From Saturnia japonica (lineage: Eukaryota; Arthropoda; Insecta; Lepidoptera; Saturniidae): DNA of 64,000 bases. The notes beneath the pieces are model-generated. The model ran no database searches and had not been told where the DNA came from. It saw only the letters and a list, made by a program, of their open reading frames with translations. The stretch is taken from assembly GCA_033032175.1 (NCBI GenBank), contig CM065328.1, forward strand, positions 11,718,690 through 11,782,689. The letters are read 5' to 3'. A program made the position numbers and the translations under genes. This document shows positions 42,429 through 53,278 of this stretch, one piece after another (position 1 is the stretch's first letter; each line of letters begins with the position of its first letter).

Positions 42429-42456
42429 GTGAATTCTCCTCTTTTCTCGCGCTTTC

Positions 42457-45162
42457 TCAGTCCGGCGTGGGTGCGCGGACGAGTTGGCGCGCATGAGGCT
42501 TCATGATCTTCCTCTTACATCGAGGGTATTGCTGGTCTGGTGGTCTGGTGTGCAGCGGCGCTATATGCTGGAGGTGTACATGCGCCGATGCATCGGCTTT
42601 ACGAAACATTCGGGTGGCTAGGCTGCTTATAAAATCGTCCAGGTTTTCTATGCACAGATCGCGTTGTATGGTTGAGTTCATCACGTAACGTGGTGCCCCG
42701 ACGATCATTCTGAGCGTGTGATTCTGTTGGGTTCGTAATCGGCGCTTCAAGTATTCTGCTGCGCAACCGAACCATGCAGGGGCGGCGTACGTGAGGCGCG
42801 ATCTCACGTAGGTTTTATATAAACCTAGCTTCGTGCGGAGCGGGAGTCTCGAAGTGAAAACCGGACACAGCACTCTCCTAGCGAAACCTGCTCTCGCAAC
42901 TACGCTCTCTACATGGGACTTAAAGGTGAGTCCCCGATCAATTTTGACCCCTAGGTAGGTGACCTCATTCCTCCATGGTAGGGCACTTCCCTGGAGTGTC
43001 AGCGGTGGTATGGTTGTCTTCGAATTTCTTAGTAGGAACGCCTGCGTCTTGCCAACATTCACGGTCAGCCGCCACTTTGCTAGCCATTCTGGCAAGGCGC
43101 TGAGCGACGGCTGTATCAAAAGTGCGGCTCGTTTCCTATTCATAGAGGTTGCCCAGTAGGCGGTGTCGTCCGCAAAGAGGGCAAGCTCTGCTTTGCCGAC
43201 CACCGGCACATCGTTGGTGTAGAGAGCGTAGAGCAGCGGGGACAGACAACTTCCTTGCGGTACTCCTGCTGGCACCAGGATCTCTCTGGAGAGGTGGGTT
43301 TCAACAGAAACTCGCACCCGGCGGTCTTCTAAGAAGGATTGAACAATGTTAAATAGCTGCTTAGTTATCGTGGTGGCTGTCGATAACTTGTACAGGAGTC
43401 CTTCGTGCCACACCCTGTCGAACGCCTTCTCCATGTCCAAGAACACGGCGGCGACATGCTCTTTTCTATTGTGGGCCGTGACAAGGGTGTTGATTGTTCT
43501 TGCAAGCTGCAATGTTGTCGAGTGTCCCTCTCTGAACCCGAATTGTTCCGGTCTGAGCGTCACATGTGCCTTCAGTGCGTAAAGAACCAGACGCTCGAAG
43601 ACCTTCGACAATGTGTTTAGCAGGGTTATCGGGCGGTAACTGTCGGGTCGTCCTGGGTTCTTGCCGGGTTTGGGAATCATGGCCACGTGCCCAATTTTCC
43701 AGTCCTGTGGAAAGTGACCCGAGCGTAGTATACCATTGTAGAGTCGCGTGACCGCCGCGACAGTCTTAAGCGGCAGGTTGCGCAGCATGGTATTTGTGAT
43801 ACCATCCGCGCCCGGGGCTTTCTTGGGTTTCAACTTTGCAATTTCGCGCTGCACCATGCGCGGGCTTACAAAGAAGATGTCTTCACCGCTACTGGCTTGT
43901 GCTCTGTACTGTAACAGATGTCGCTCGACATCGCTAATGTGGTTAATATCTGTTGCCGGGTTTAAGACGCACTGCCTCTCTAGGTGCGCCGCGAAAATCT
44001 CCGCGCGATCCTCTGGGAGAAACCTCGGCAAATTATCGTCCCCTATAAGGGGGTGGGCTTTCTTACTCGTGGCGGCTAGGGCTCGACACAAGCGGTGTAT
44101 CGAGGGGATGTTGTCCCCTATGCTCAATATGTGGCTATCCCACCGGTCGGCTGCATGGTCATCTAGCAAGACCTTAACGCGCGTTACTAACGAGTTGAGG
44201 CGAGTTTTCAATCTCGGACAACGGGTATTCTGCCATTCTCTTCTCAATGCTCTCTTTTCCCTAATAAGGTCTTCGATCCGTCGGGGCAGGGGCACGGATC
44301 TGCCTCCCTCCGGAGCGGTGTGGGATGTTTTTGCGAAAGCATCTTGAATTGTGGATGTAATATCTGCTGTCATTGCAATGACATCCTCTCGCGTGGACAT
44401 TGGCAGCGAGTGGGTCGCGCTCATGAGCACCTCCCTGTACTCGTCCCAGTCGACTATACGTCGTGGCGCGGGAAAGCCGATCCGCGCTGGGGAGCGGTGG
44501 AACTCCAGGAGAACGGGCCTGTGGTCAGACGGCAGGTCGGGTAGGACTGTCTGTGACGGGGGTGTTGTTATACCCCTGGAGAACACAATGTCCAGGACAT
44601 CTTGAGATACCCGGGTGTGGTGCGTGGGTTGGTCTGGTCCGGATATCACATAGTCCTTGTCAGTGGAGTGGGCGAATATTCGCCTCCCAAGTGGCGTCGT
44701 CCTGGATGCGTTCCACTGTGTGTTCTTCATATTGAAGTCGCCCGCTAGGACTGTTGGTGTGTCCTCGCGCAGTAACAAGTGCTCCAGGTCGCTCTCAAGC
44801 CTTCGATTGTCATGGTTGGGTGGTCTATATATTGTGTAGAGTTTAGTATTGATTCCCGCGATGCTCACCAGAACCCCCAGCGCATAGAGCGACTGGTACT
44901 CCACGCACGGGATGCCCTGGTGGACGATGCTCTTCCTCACGAATACGGCCAGCCCCCGGTAGGGGTCGCCCGCTTCAGTAACTTCGCACTTTGTGTAAGT
45001 GTGGTATCCCGGGATTTTGTAGTTGTCGTTAGTACGTAGCCAGGTCTCCGACACCAACATAATGTCGACCTGTTGACTGCGCAGGAAGTGCGCTAGGAGT
45101 TTCTTCTTATTGTTTAGTGATTGGGCGTTCCAGTGTACCACTCTGAGAGGCGTATCAACCAT
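42457..45162 (-). CDS. Jockey-like ORF2: endonuclease / reverse transcriptase, intact
   Basis: The protein is 901 residues. The endonuclease spans about residues 7-225, with N12 (HWNAQS), E39 (VSETW), a GDFN motif near 144 and a C-terminal SDHRP. The reverse transcriptase spans about 430-730, with SYRPITLLNTLSK, FLDMEKAFDRVW, GVPQGSCLSPLLY and the catalytic F663-A-D-D666 (FADD instead of YADD, a common variant). It makes the nick and the cDNA for retrotransposition. The ATG at 45,162 overlaps the ORF1 stop (ATGGTTGA). No interruption is seen, so the enzyme may be functional although its ORF1 is damaged. Clade placement as Jockey rests on domain order and ORF1 type. Confidence 0.9.
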   Translation of the reverse strand: MVDTPLRVVHWNAQSLNNKKKLLAHFLRSQQVDIMLVSETWLRTNDNYKIPGYHTYTKCEVTEAGDPYRGLAVFVRKSIVHQGIPCVEYQSLYALGVLVSIAGINTKLYTIYRPPNHDNRRLESDLEHLLLREDTPTVLAGDFNMKNTQWNASRTTPLGRRIFAHSTDKDYVISGPDQPTHHTRVSQDVLDIVFSRGITTPPSQTVLPDLPSDHRPVLLEFHRSPARIGFPAPRRIVDWDEYREVLMSATHSLPMSTREDVIAMTADITSTIQDAFAKTSHTAPEGGRSVPLPRRIEDLIREKRALRREWQNTRCPRLKTRLNSLVTRVKVLLDDHAADRWDSHILSIGDNIPSIHRLCRALAATSKKAHPLIGDDNLPRFLPEDRAEIFAAHLERQCVLNPATDINHISDVERHLLQYRAQASSGEDIFFVSPRMVQREIAKLKPKKAPGADGITNTMLRNLPLKTVAAVTRLYNGILRSGHFPQDWKIGHVAMIPKPGKNPGRPDSYRPITLLNTLSKVFERLVLYALKAHVTLRPEQFGFREGHSTTLQLARTINTLVTAHNRKEHVAAVFLDMEKAFDRVWHEGLLYKLSTATTITKQLFNIVQSFLEDRRVRVSVETHLSREILVPAGVPQGSCLSPLLYALYTNDVPVVGKAELALFADDTAYWATSMNRKRAALLIQPSLSALPEWLAKWRLTVNVGKTQAFLLRNSKTTIPPLTLQGSALPWRNEVTYLGVKIDRGLTFKSHVESVVARAGFARRVLCPVFTSRLPLRTKLGLYKTYVRSRLTYAAPAWFGCAAEYLKRRLRTQQNHTLRMIVGAPRYVMNSTIQRDLCIENLDDFISSLATRMFRKADASAHVHLQHIAPLHTRPPDQQYPRCKRKIMKPHARQLVRAPTPD

Positions 45163-47241
45163 CTTGGTGGTAAGTGTTCGTCACGCCTCCCAGAGCAGCT
45201 TCCTGCCCCCCCCCCCCAACTGTTAGCACAGCGAGGATTGCCTCCCGGAAGGTCTCGAAGGCCTGCATAGCAACACCGATCGTTGGTGGTTGCTGCGGTT
45301 GTGTCGTTGGTAATTGTAATTGTACTGGTGGGCGGCTCTCTGTTTGGGCCAGCCCTTCCGGTTTCTTGTTCCTTCTACGGCGTCTGGTTTTGGGCTGGGC
45401 CCCGCCTCCTTGCTTCACCGGATTGTTGGCCGGCGCCATGAGCGACCCTTGGGCCGTCTCCTCGACGGTATTCTGGCGCGGTAGCTCCTGCCCTTTTGGT
45501 AAAGTCGTCTTGGCCCCCGTCTTGGCTACTGTGCCGGCGCGTTTGTTGCGTGCCTCCTTTCGCAACACTGGGCACTGTGTAAAGTTGGCAGGGTGGGGCC
45601 CCCCGCAGTTTGCACATGTCGGAGGCTCTTCACGCGGGCGGTCGCAGTCCCTAGCGAAGTGGGGTCCACCGCACCTCACGCAGGCCTGTTTCCTATGGCA
45701 TTGCTTCGAGCTATGCCGAAACTGTTGGCAGTGGTGGCACTGGGCGGGTCCAGTCTTCCCGCGCCAGGCCTCTATCCTGATGCTTCGCATCAGTAGAAGT
45801 TCGTCAATCTGGTATATAGCTTCAATGGCTTTCTTGTCGCGCTTGATAGAGGCAAAGAATACGCTACCGGGGCGCCCCCCGCGCGCCCGTATATTTTTGA
45901 CGTATTCTGCCTCATATCCCTTCTCCACCAGGGCGGCTTTCACATGCTCGGCATCCGTGTCCGATGGTAATCCTCTTATTGCGATCTTTAGGCTTATTTC
46001 TTGTGGGAGCGAGTAGGAGAACCAGGAGAGCTGTTCTGTCTTACTCAGGTCCGTGAGGTATCGCTGTACCTCACGGTACTCCTTTTCGTCCTCGGGCACA
46101 AATCAGACCCCCTCCCCAAGGGGCCTCGCATTCGGTGCTCGCCCCAGTCGGCTGGCTATCTCAGCAAAGTGTGAGTGCCATTGTGGCAATTTCTCCACAA
46201 CTATTGGTGGGTATCTTTTATCGCTTTTACTAGCGGTTTCTGTGAGAACACCGGTAGTCTGCTGTGGCTGGCTGGTCTGAGGAGCTTGTGGGTCTTTAAC
46301 CGGCTGTGGCTGAGCCGGTGTCTCCACAGGCTTCGGCTTCGGAATAAAGAGTGGACCCGTTTCCTTCGCCTTGCTTGAGTTCAGGTAACGCGACGCAATC
46401 GTCGCGTATTTGGCGGGTGCCGGTTTTGCTATGGCCTGTGCCAGCGTCGACGGCTGTGCAGGTTGATTTTTCCTGACCACCGGGATCGGTGGCGTGGTTT
46501 GCCTCTTTTCGGCGGCTGCAAAGCGTGGCATGGGGCTGGCTTTGATGCCTTCTGCCCCAGTTCTCTTTTCCCTTTGCGGTAGGGGTTGCGGCTGCTCGTT
46601 ACTTTTCCCTCCGCGGCACTGCAGCTTGGGGGGGGGGGCATCTTTGTGGGCGATACAGTACAGGTGGATGAGCGGGAGCGGCGCTTAGCACCTCTACCCT
46701 CCTCCATATCGTCATCCTCGCGTTTGCGTCGGGCGGCACGCGCGATTGGGCTTCTGATAACCATTTTGGGTGTGATCTCCGGTACCGCAAGCACTCCGGC
46801 GGCCGCAAAATCCAGTGCTGCGAGATCATCTTGTGATAAAGGGGTATTCTTCATTTCAGCTTCTTGTACCCTTAGGTACAGAGCCATCCACCTTAAAATT
46901 CCTTCGGATAGGATACCGGTTCCTATCAGGCTGGCCAGGGTGACAATATCGCGCTCGTGCTCTTCACACGCCATGGTGGGGGTAGGTGACGTCACTCGTG
47001 GCGCGGGCAGTCGCGTGATTGGTCCCGAAGGAGTTTCTCGAACTATCCGTGGCGCTGTCGTCGCTGTACGCGGCGATGTGCAACTCGGCGTTCTGATTGG
47101 CTGATACGTTTCGTCCATTGAACGGTCCTTGTTCAAGTTGTGAGGCATAGTCTCGGCGTCCGGGAAATTCTGCTGGGTTCGTTTGTTTTCTGGTTGTTGG
47201 TGGCCCTTAGAAGGGCCTTTAGACTCCCTGCCGTTGGACAT
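45155..47241 (-). pseudogene. Jockey-like ORF1, one in-frame stop and one frameshift
   Basis: The start is taken at MSNGRESK (47,241). The N-terminal frame (to about 46,640) is Pro/Arg-rich with a helical middle segment. At an 11-nt C run (G11 at 46,628-46,638) the frame must shift. The next frame (to 46,103) is Pro/Gln-rich and ends in TGA, followed in the same frame by VPEDEKEYREVQ and the pre-C2HC region. Three zinc knuckles follow (CHHC.., CVRC.., CANC..). A C-to-T change at a CGA codon would explain the stop. A C13 run near 45,208-45,220 keeps the frame. It is probably non-functional unless the two faults are sequence errors. Confidence 0.75.
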
Positions 47242-47390
47242 AATTCCCAGCGGCAAGAAGGGAAATCACTTTATAGACGGTGCGGGTGTGAGCCTTTAGG
47301 CAGGATCACATTCTACCTCGTGAATCGCGAATTGGGTGCTCCGTACACGTCCGGACCGGGCACTCCGAAGTGTAATAGTAATCGCGTGGT

Positions 47391-47449
47391 ACCTCTATAT
47401 TTGAAACAAATAAATCGGAAGCGCGATTTAAATATACAGAGGTGCCATC
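47391..47449. promoter_or_regulatory. Inverted repeat at the 5' edge of Jockey family 2
   Basis: GGTACCTCTATATTT and AAATATACAGAGGTGCC form a 15-bp imperfect stem around about 27 nt. It sits where GC-rich element sequence changes to AT-rich flank. It may be the 5' leader structure of the element or belong to the host DNA. Confidence 0.4.
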
Positions 47450-47460
47450 TCTTGACAACA

Positions 47461-48140
47461 AGTTGCATACAATCTAGAATACTTATTATTTGAAGGTACA
47501 ATTGTTTGAAACGTAAGATTTTAAATAATGAATTCATGGTTTTTCTTTAGTCATTGAAATATTTTGTAGTAGCGGTGTGCCCGCGGTTCCTCACGCGTTT
47601 GCTACTACGCAATAATTATTTAGACCCCTTTATTTTTACACATATTGTTCACAATTCATATGTCGTATCAATTGAGGAGTTGCATGTATTTCCCGTGTAC
47701 AATTTTCATCAAAATCAGTTGAAAACCAATATTGTAATGTACAATTTCTAATGCATTATTAACAATTCTTATAGCCTTTCAATTATGGTATGATGTATGT
47801 TTCCCGTCTACAAAATTTGATCAGAATCGGTTGAGAATTGATGAGAATTAAACTTTTTGAATTACTTTTTTGTGTACAAAATTTTATAAGAATCGGTCAA
47901 GCCGTTTTTCAGTTAAATCCGGATATTTGTGATCATTATCATTCGTATAAAAAATATTCAATGTACAGACATAACTATAGAATTATTAATATAAGTATAT
48001 GTCTATATGCATCGTATAGATTTTTTGGAGTTTGTTGCATTTGTGTCGAATTTATTCGATTTATTAGCACCATTTAACCACTTTATTAGCATATTAAATT
48101 GCTAATTTTTCGTTCAAATATTAGTATAAATTATACGGAG
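47461..48140. other. Spacer with Helitron-like traces
   Basis: CGGTGTGCCCGCGGTTCCTCACG near 47,573 resembles an inverted Helitron 3' hairpin. The following AATCGGTTGAGAATT blocks repeat three times with divergence. Open frames at 47,554-48,077 show no domain. Confidence 0.4.
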
Positions 48141-48170
48141 GGTTGTTGATTAGTTTGTTTTAACTAATCC

Positions 48171-48210
48171 TATATAAATAGCCAGTGACTTTATTTGAAG
48201 CCAGTCAGTT
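48171..48210 (+). promoter_or_regulatory. TATA box and initiator-like pair without a gene
   Basis: TATATAAATA (48,171-48,180) is followed by CCAGTCAGTT (initiator TCAGTT, A at 48,207) at about the distance expected for pol II core promoters. No coding sequence follows, so it may be part of a solo LTR. No matching second copy in the window. Confidence 0.35.
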
Positions 48211-48379
48211 ATGTAAATTATCTGAATAATTATCTATTTCTTGCTGTCGATAGATTAAGCAAACAATGCTCTAGAATGTTTGTTGATTAAAGTTAGCTTC
48301 GGGCGACCAAAAGACAATTTTCAAAACAAATTTGCTGTTTAAATTTGTTATTAGGGTCAATCAACTATTTTATCACCAC

Positions 48380-48530
48380 TTAATTGCTCATGCCCAAAAT
48401 AAGCATTTTTGTCTTTAAATTAACCGGGTGGCGACCGTCGTATGTTGGTGGGGAGCAGCCCGTTCGACCGTGTGCTCTGCCGAGAACATTTTGTGTCTGT
48501 GATCCACGCGAGCGGAACCGCAGTCAAATA
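48380..48530 (+). repeat. 3' fragment of the 34,105 Helitron family
   Basis: AAATAAGCATTTTTGTCTTTAAA and ATCCACGCGAGCGGAACCGCAG correspond to 34,528-34,617. The CTAG terminus has been lost. Confidence 0.5.
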
Positions 48531-48599
48531 TTAATAGTGTAGCATGTGTGGATATCGCGTCAATCGACGTAACAGTGCAATTATCCTCTGCATTCGGTG

Positions 48600-48735
48600 A
48601 TGGAAAACATCATGGTGGTAGGGCTTTTTCTATGTTCGCCTTAGCTATCGCCATGAGGTTTAAAATCTGTCACCATACACCTCTATAAATGTATTCCGGC
48701 AGCAGTACTTGAGATCCAGTTCTCCCACTATAGTT
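48600..48735 (+). repeat. Degraded SINE-like family 2 fragment, inverted
   Basis: TGGTGGTAGGGCTTTTTCT and CACCTCTATAAATGTATTCCGGCAGC match the inverse of 34,780-34,900. Confidence 0.45.
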
Positions 48736-48766
48736 CAGGCAAACTCGATAAAGAACACACGTAAAC

Positions 48767-49091
48767 AAACCGTTTTAGGGGTTACTAAATACACATACGC
48801 ATGTTTCCGTCCTTCCTCCCAGGAACATGAACATGCATATGGGTATATGTTAGTTAGCTTAAATTTTGTAGGATTAGGGAAATTAGCCAGATCGCGACCT
48901 ATTTGCATACGCGACGACCGCCCGAAAAGAGGTTCGGCCATTCTGGCACCCTCGTGCGAGTCGTCAAAAACTTTCACGGCTAAATGCCCTAAGCGCTCGC
49001 CCCCAAGTCCGGTGAAGCTGTAAAAGCCGCAGCGGCTCCATGGCCCCTAAGGCTAACAGTATAGTCAGATCTAAAAAAAACCGTTTTAGGG
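48767..49091 (+). mobile_element. Very short, diverged Jockey insertion (copy E)
   Basis: The element is 48,781-49,077, flanked by AAACCGTTTTAGGG at 48,767-48,780 and 49,078-49,091. It contains only the last 297 nt of the 3' UTR, from the conserved hairpin to CAGATCT and a short A run, in plus orientation. It differs from the other copies at many positions, so it comes from an older or different subfamily. Confidence 0.8.
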
Positions 49092-49394
49092 TCATCACAA
49101 CTCTCCAAACATATTTTTTTTTTTATTATTGTTCTAATTATTGCATATTACTGAACCATAATATTATGACCATTATTATTACAGCACGTTTTACTCTAAT
49201 CACTCGCACAACTTGGATATTATCGTCTTAATAACAAAAATCCGAAAAAAATATATAATTAGTTTTACTCGATAACCCTACTAAATAAATAACATTAGCA
49301 AAATTCATGTAGCTATGTACTCTAAACAATATTGCTAATTTTAACATGTATCATGTTGTTATTGATACGTACAATAAAATTTTATATAATTTTT

Positions 49395-50250
49395 GAAGTT
49401 ATACTTCTTTAGGCGCGTTATGAAAAAATGATGAGAGTGAAATTTTAAGATGCGCGCGCATCTGTGACACAAAATTAACAGTATGTATTATTTATTGATA
49501 TAAATTAAAATACTTTTATTTAATATAATTAACACTAAATATTATTAAATTATTAATGTTAAATACTTATTATTGTTTATTTAATATTTACAAAATAAAG
49601 AAATAAATTTAATAAAACATTTAATAAAAAGTTTGTGATAAAAATTAAAATTGAACATCAAATTATAATATTAATTTTTAATATTTGCTATTAAATTGAA
49701 TAAATAATAAATATTTATAAAAATAACTAAATAAATTTAATGAATTTTTTTTGATAAAAATGAAAAGTGAATATTAAATTAAGAAATCAATAAAAATATT
49801 TAAAAAATGACCAACCTTAAATTCAATTTTTGAATTTATTATTAAATTTATTTCTAAAATATTAAATAATCAATAATAAACATTTAAAATTAAGAATCTT
49901 ATAATATTTAGTACAAATTATGTCTTATATATTTATTATTCTCTAAATTTGGTTTTTAATAATTACATATATATATATATATATATATATAAATTATATA
50001 AGTTCCGATTCAGACATTACCGGAAGATACTATGGAAGTGGACATCATTTAATTAAAAATACAATTCGAATAATAAGACAATTTATGTTAGACTTAATGT
50101 AAGAAAATAAATATTTATTTATTTAATTTTTCAAATTTAAAATGAACTTTGTTGATTATCCTTTTCCAATCCTTCTATTATTTTATTGTAATTAATTATT
50201 TGCATGCAATTAAAAACTATTTTTTAATGATGCCAAAGAAGTATAACTTC
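49395..50250. mobile_element. AT-rich MITE with GAAGTTATACTTC ends
   Basis: The left end GAAGTTATACTTCTTTAGGC and the right end (inverted GAAGTTATACTTCTTTGGC) match over 18 of 19 bases. Each end is itself a small hairpin (GAAGT-TAT-ACTTC). The 856-bp interior is almost only A and T, with AAATTTAAT words and an AT microsatellite (about 49,967-49,991). I recall similar repeats from Lepidoptera. No clear target duplication. Confidence 0.65.
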
Positions 50251-51177
50251 TCACGCGCGTACATAAGTACACGCACCCATTTTTTTTTTTTGTAGTATGG
50301 CTTATGCCCTTGTAAGTAATTTCGCCAATGTCAGGTATAACAAATATACTTATTAGAGTTTAAAAAAAAATGTATGTGTTTTAGGATCTGCAGTTATATA
50401 ATAAAATGGTAATGTGGTAAACATATAAATAGAAAGCATAAATATATAGAAAAGAACAAAGGACACTTTACAATTTTATATTATTGTGATAACTAAAGAC
50501 AGTAAATATTTCAATAAAAGGGGGATAAACAATATGTGTGTATTTCTTCCTAGTAATATTAAATTAGTTATATATTTACATATATGTAAGTAAACAGGAT
50601 AGTTTGTCGAAGTTGAAATATACGATCCACGAATCCATCATCATTATTAAACTAAATTATTAGTAATTTGTACTGACGGAAAGAGGTTGATGATATATGT
50701 CTGTCATGAGTTGCTAGGCAACGCTTTGTTTAAACATTCTTTATAAAATTGAACTAGAGTACAAGCAAAGCGTGTCCCGTCTACTAACTAGAAAAAAAAA
50801 ATTTAAAGTGTTATAAAAGCTCCACTGTCTGTTCTTTACAATGGAGTTACAATATTGTTTGTGCAAGGTACAAGCAGAATCGTTTGTACTTACAAGGTTT
50901 CACTAAATAACAACAAGAAGAACTAACTTATGAAGTTATTGCTAATTTTGGTATGAATTTATCAAGTTAATAGACATCGCTGGTGTCGTCTAAGCCAAGT
51001 TGTTTAATCGTACCCCAAGGATTTCAAAGTTTCCGACCCACGCAACTTGATTTAACATGCGTACAAGGAATTCGTAGTGTTCAAAATTTATAGCTCACTA
51101 TACGCTTGATCTCTGGTTAAGTTAGATTTATTAAACCCTGTTATGTGCATATTAGGTCGGTCCTTAGTTTGAGTGGT
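50251..51177. other. AT-rich spacer
   Basis: No gene or defined repeat recognised. Confidence 0.4.
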
Positions 51178-51236
51178 GAAGCTGTAAAAGCAGTCTGAGG
51201 CTCCAGGACCCTTATAGCTAACCAGGTAATCAGATC
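51178..51236 (+). repeat. Ancient Jockey 3' end relic
   Basis: GTGAAGCTGTAAAAGCAGTC and GCTCCAGGACCC..AGCTAACCAGG..CAGATC follow the terminal 60 nt of the Jockey 3' UTR with many changes. The next 550 bp (51,237-51,789) hold no recognised feature. Confidence 0.5.
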
Positions 51237-51789
51237 AAAAAACAACTTTAAACATTTTTCAATTTTAAATTCTCAGGGGCTCATAGGGTTCGTAAATAAA
51301 AACGTTTGTGCAAAAATATCTTGTTTAAAAATCCTAAAACAGCGACTCGAACTATCAACCACTCGTACTGTATGTACGACAGTGCGTACATATCTGGTCG
51401 TAAAATTTAGGACTTGCATTAACCGTGTATAATGTATTCTATCTCATTCTCTCGCAAGCTAAATTCTATAGATGTATCTTTTTGTCTCTATTTAGAGTCG
51501 TTTTTTTTTTGTTTCATCGCGTTTTAAATCACAATAGTGCTATAGAAGTTTTACTTCAATAAAATTCTCAAAGTTTCAAGTTTATATCTTTATTTTTTTT
51601 AAATTAATTTTTTACTTAGGTGCGTTTTCTCATCTGTTTATTTGTTGTACAAGATGCTGTGTTTAAAATAATACGAAGCAATGACAAGTAGTAAATGATG
51701 TGGCGCAGTCGGGAAGATGTTTGCGATTTGATACAATTATCATCTGCGACTATGGTCCGTGAAATGATTGATGATGTTGATGAATGATA

Positions 51790-52695
51790 ATAATAATAAT
51801 AATAATTTTATTTATTTCAGATTTACATCCAATAATGTTAGTTAACTTAGCCTATGTTAGTAAAGACAAAAACACATTTTACAAATATTTACACAGACAA
51901 GCAAAATCAGTAATTTGCATAAGTACACACGCTTTTAATTAATTCAGTCCAATGGTGAAGGAACAAACTATCCGGTCTATTCGATAATATCCTCAGGACA
52001 CCATTAGAGCTACCACACAGTCGATTCATCATGGAGCATGCTTTTTTACGAATAATCGCGTAAAAATCTTCAACGCGCGCCTCAGCAAACATCCCTGATG
52101 CGCTACAGTACCGAGGCAGCCCCAACAATGCTCTGAACACATTATTGTACTGTATACGCAGAGCATTGTAGGCAAGCTGAGTATATGTGGTCCAGAGGTT
52201 GCTGGTATAGAAGCACTGACAGTAGGCTTTGAATAGCAATATTTTTACGCTTGGTGTACAATGGGCAAACCTGCGAACCAGCATATTACCCCTCACCGAC
52301 AACGCCCTGCGCTCTCTCTATGTCTCTGTCATCTTTCATATTATCCGTAACGTAGTGCCCGAGATATTTAAACTGCGAAACTCTTACCAAACTGGTGCCG
52401 CTAAGACTCACAGATAAGTTACAGATAATAGCGTTTCCGCGAGGATTAAATATCATATATTTACTCTTATTAACATTATATTCAAGGTCAAACATATTAG
52501 CGTAAACTTCACATGTTTTCAGTAATTTCCTGAGACCACTGATCGAAGGACTTAAAATCACCATGTCGTCAGCATAACTTATATTATTAACACATACTCC
52601 ATCGATATAGCAACCGACATGCATGCTACCAAGTTTCTCGATCAACTCATTTATGTACAGATTAAATAAGCTAGGTGATGTTAGGCCCCCCTGTC

Positions 52696-52699
<4 letters not shown>
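51790..52699 (-). pseudogene. Older LINE (family 3), 3' half of the reverse transcriptase gene
   Basis: On the minus strand the frame resumes at GLTSPSLFNLYINELIEK right after the Jockey insertion. It contains the catalytic SYADDMVIL (about 52,550-52,580) and NKSKYMIFN, and loses frame near 52,300. It continues as 52,302-51,907 (RYCSASGMFAEAR) to a stop. A trinucleotide tail (TTA repeat, 51,785-51,810) ends the element. The 5' half lies at 58,706-59,530. I cannot assign the clade with confidence. The insertion plus a frameshift make it dead. Confidence 0.8.
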
Positions 52700-52777
<78 letters not shown>

Positions 52778-53278
52778 CTGACTACACTGTTAGCCTTAGG
52801 GGCCCTAAAGCCGCTGCGGCTTTTACAGCTTCACCGGACTTGGGGGCGAGCGCAGAGGGCACTCAGCCGCGAAAGTTTTGTGGACGACTCGCACGAGGGT
52901 GCCAAAGTGGCCGGACCTCGGCTCGGGCGGTCGTCGCGTTCGCAAATAGGTCGCGATCTATTCGAATCCCTACACCTACGATTCGAGCTAACTAAATATA
53001 CACATAGGCACGTTCCCTTCCTCCTGGGAGGAAGGAAGGAACCGTGCGTATGTGTATTCAGTAATCGGAATGTTTCTACACTAACTAGCGCTAACTAACT
53101 AGCGTAAAAAAAGAAAAAAAAAGGTCCCTCACAGAACCTATGTACCTGTGTGGTGTGCACGTGTGTATGTTCATACGTGTGTAGTGTTGTATGTAGGTAG
53201 CTAAGTGATGCACGTACAGTGTCACTTGTATCGCGCGGGCGGTTGCCTGACCCAAGGGTTTCACACCGAGGAACGGAC

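Larger units (their letters stand above)
42243..47460 (-). mobile_element. Second Jockey-like LINE (family 2)
   Basis: In sense order: 5' leader with a hairpin (about 47,391-47,449), ORF1 (damaged), ORF2 (intact) and a GC-rich 3' UTR with three hairpins. The GC content drops sharply at both ends, which sets the limits. Neither a poly(A) tail nor a target duplication could be identified, so exact ends are uncertain. Its proteins share only general motifs with the first family. Confidence 0.75.

Noticed and set aside
45208..45220. C13 run as a frameshift in the second Jockey ORF1
   Set aside because: The frame reads through it to a stop that overlaps the ORF2 start correctly, so no shift is needed.
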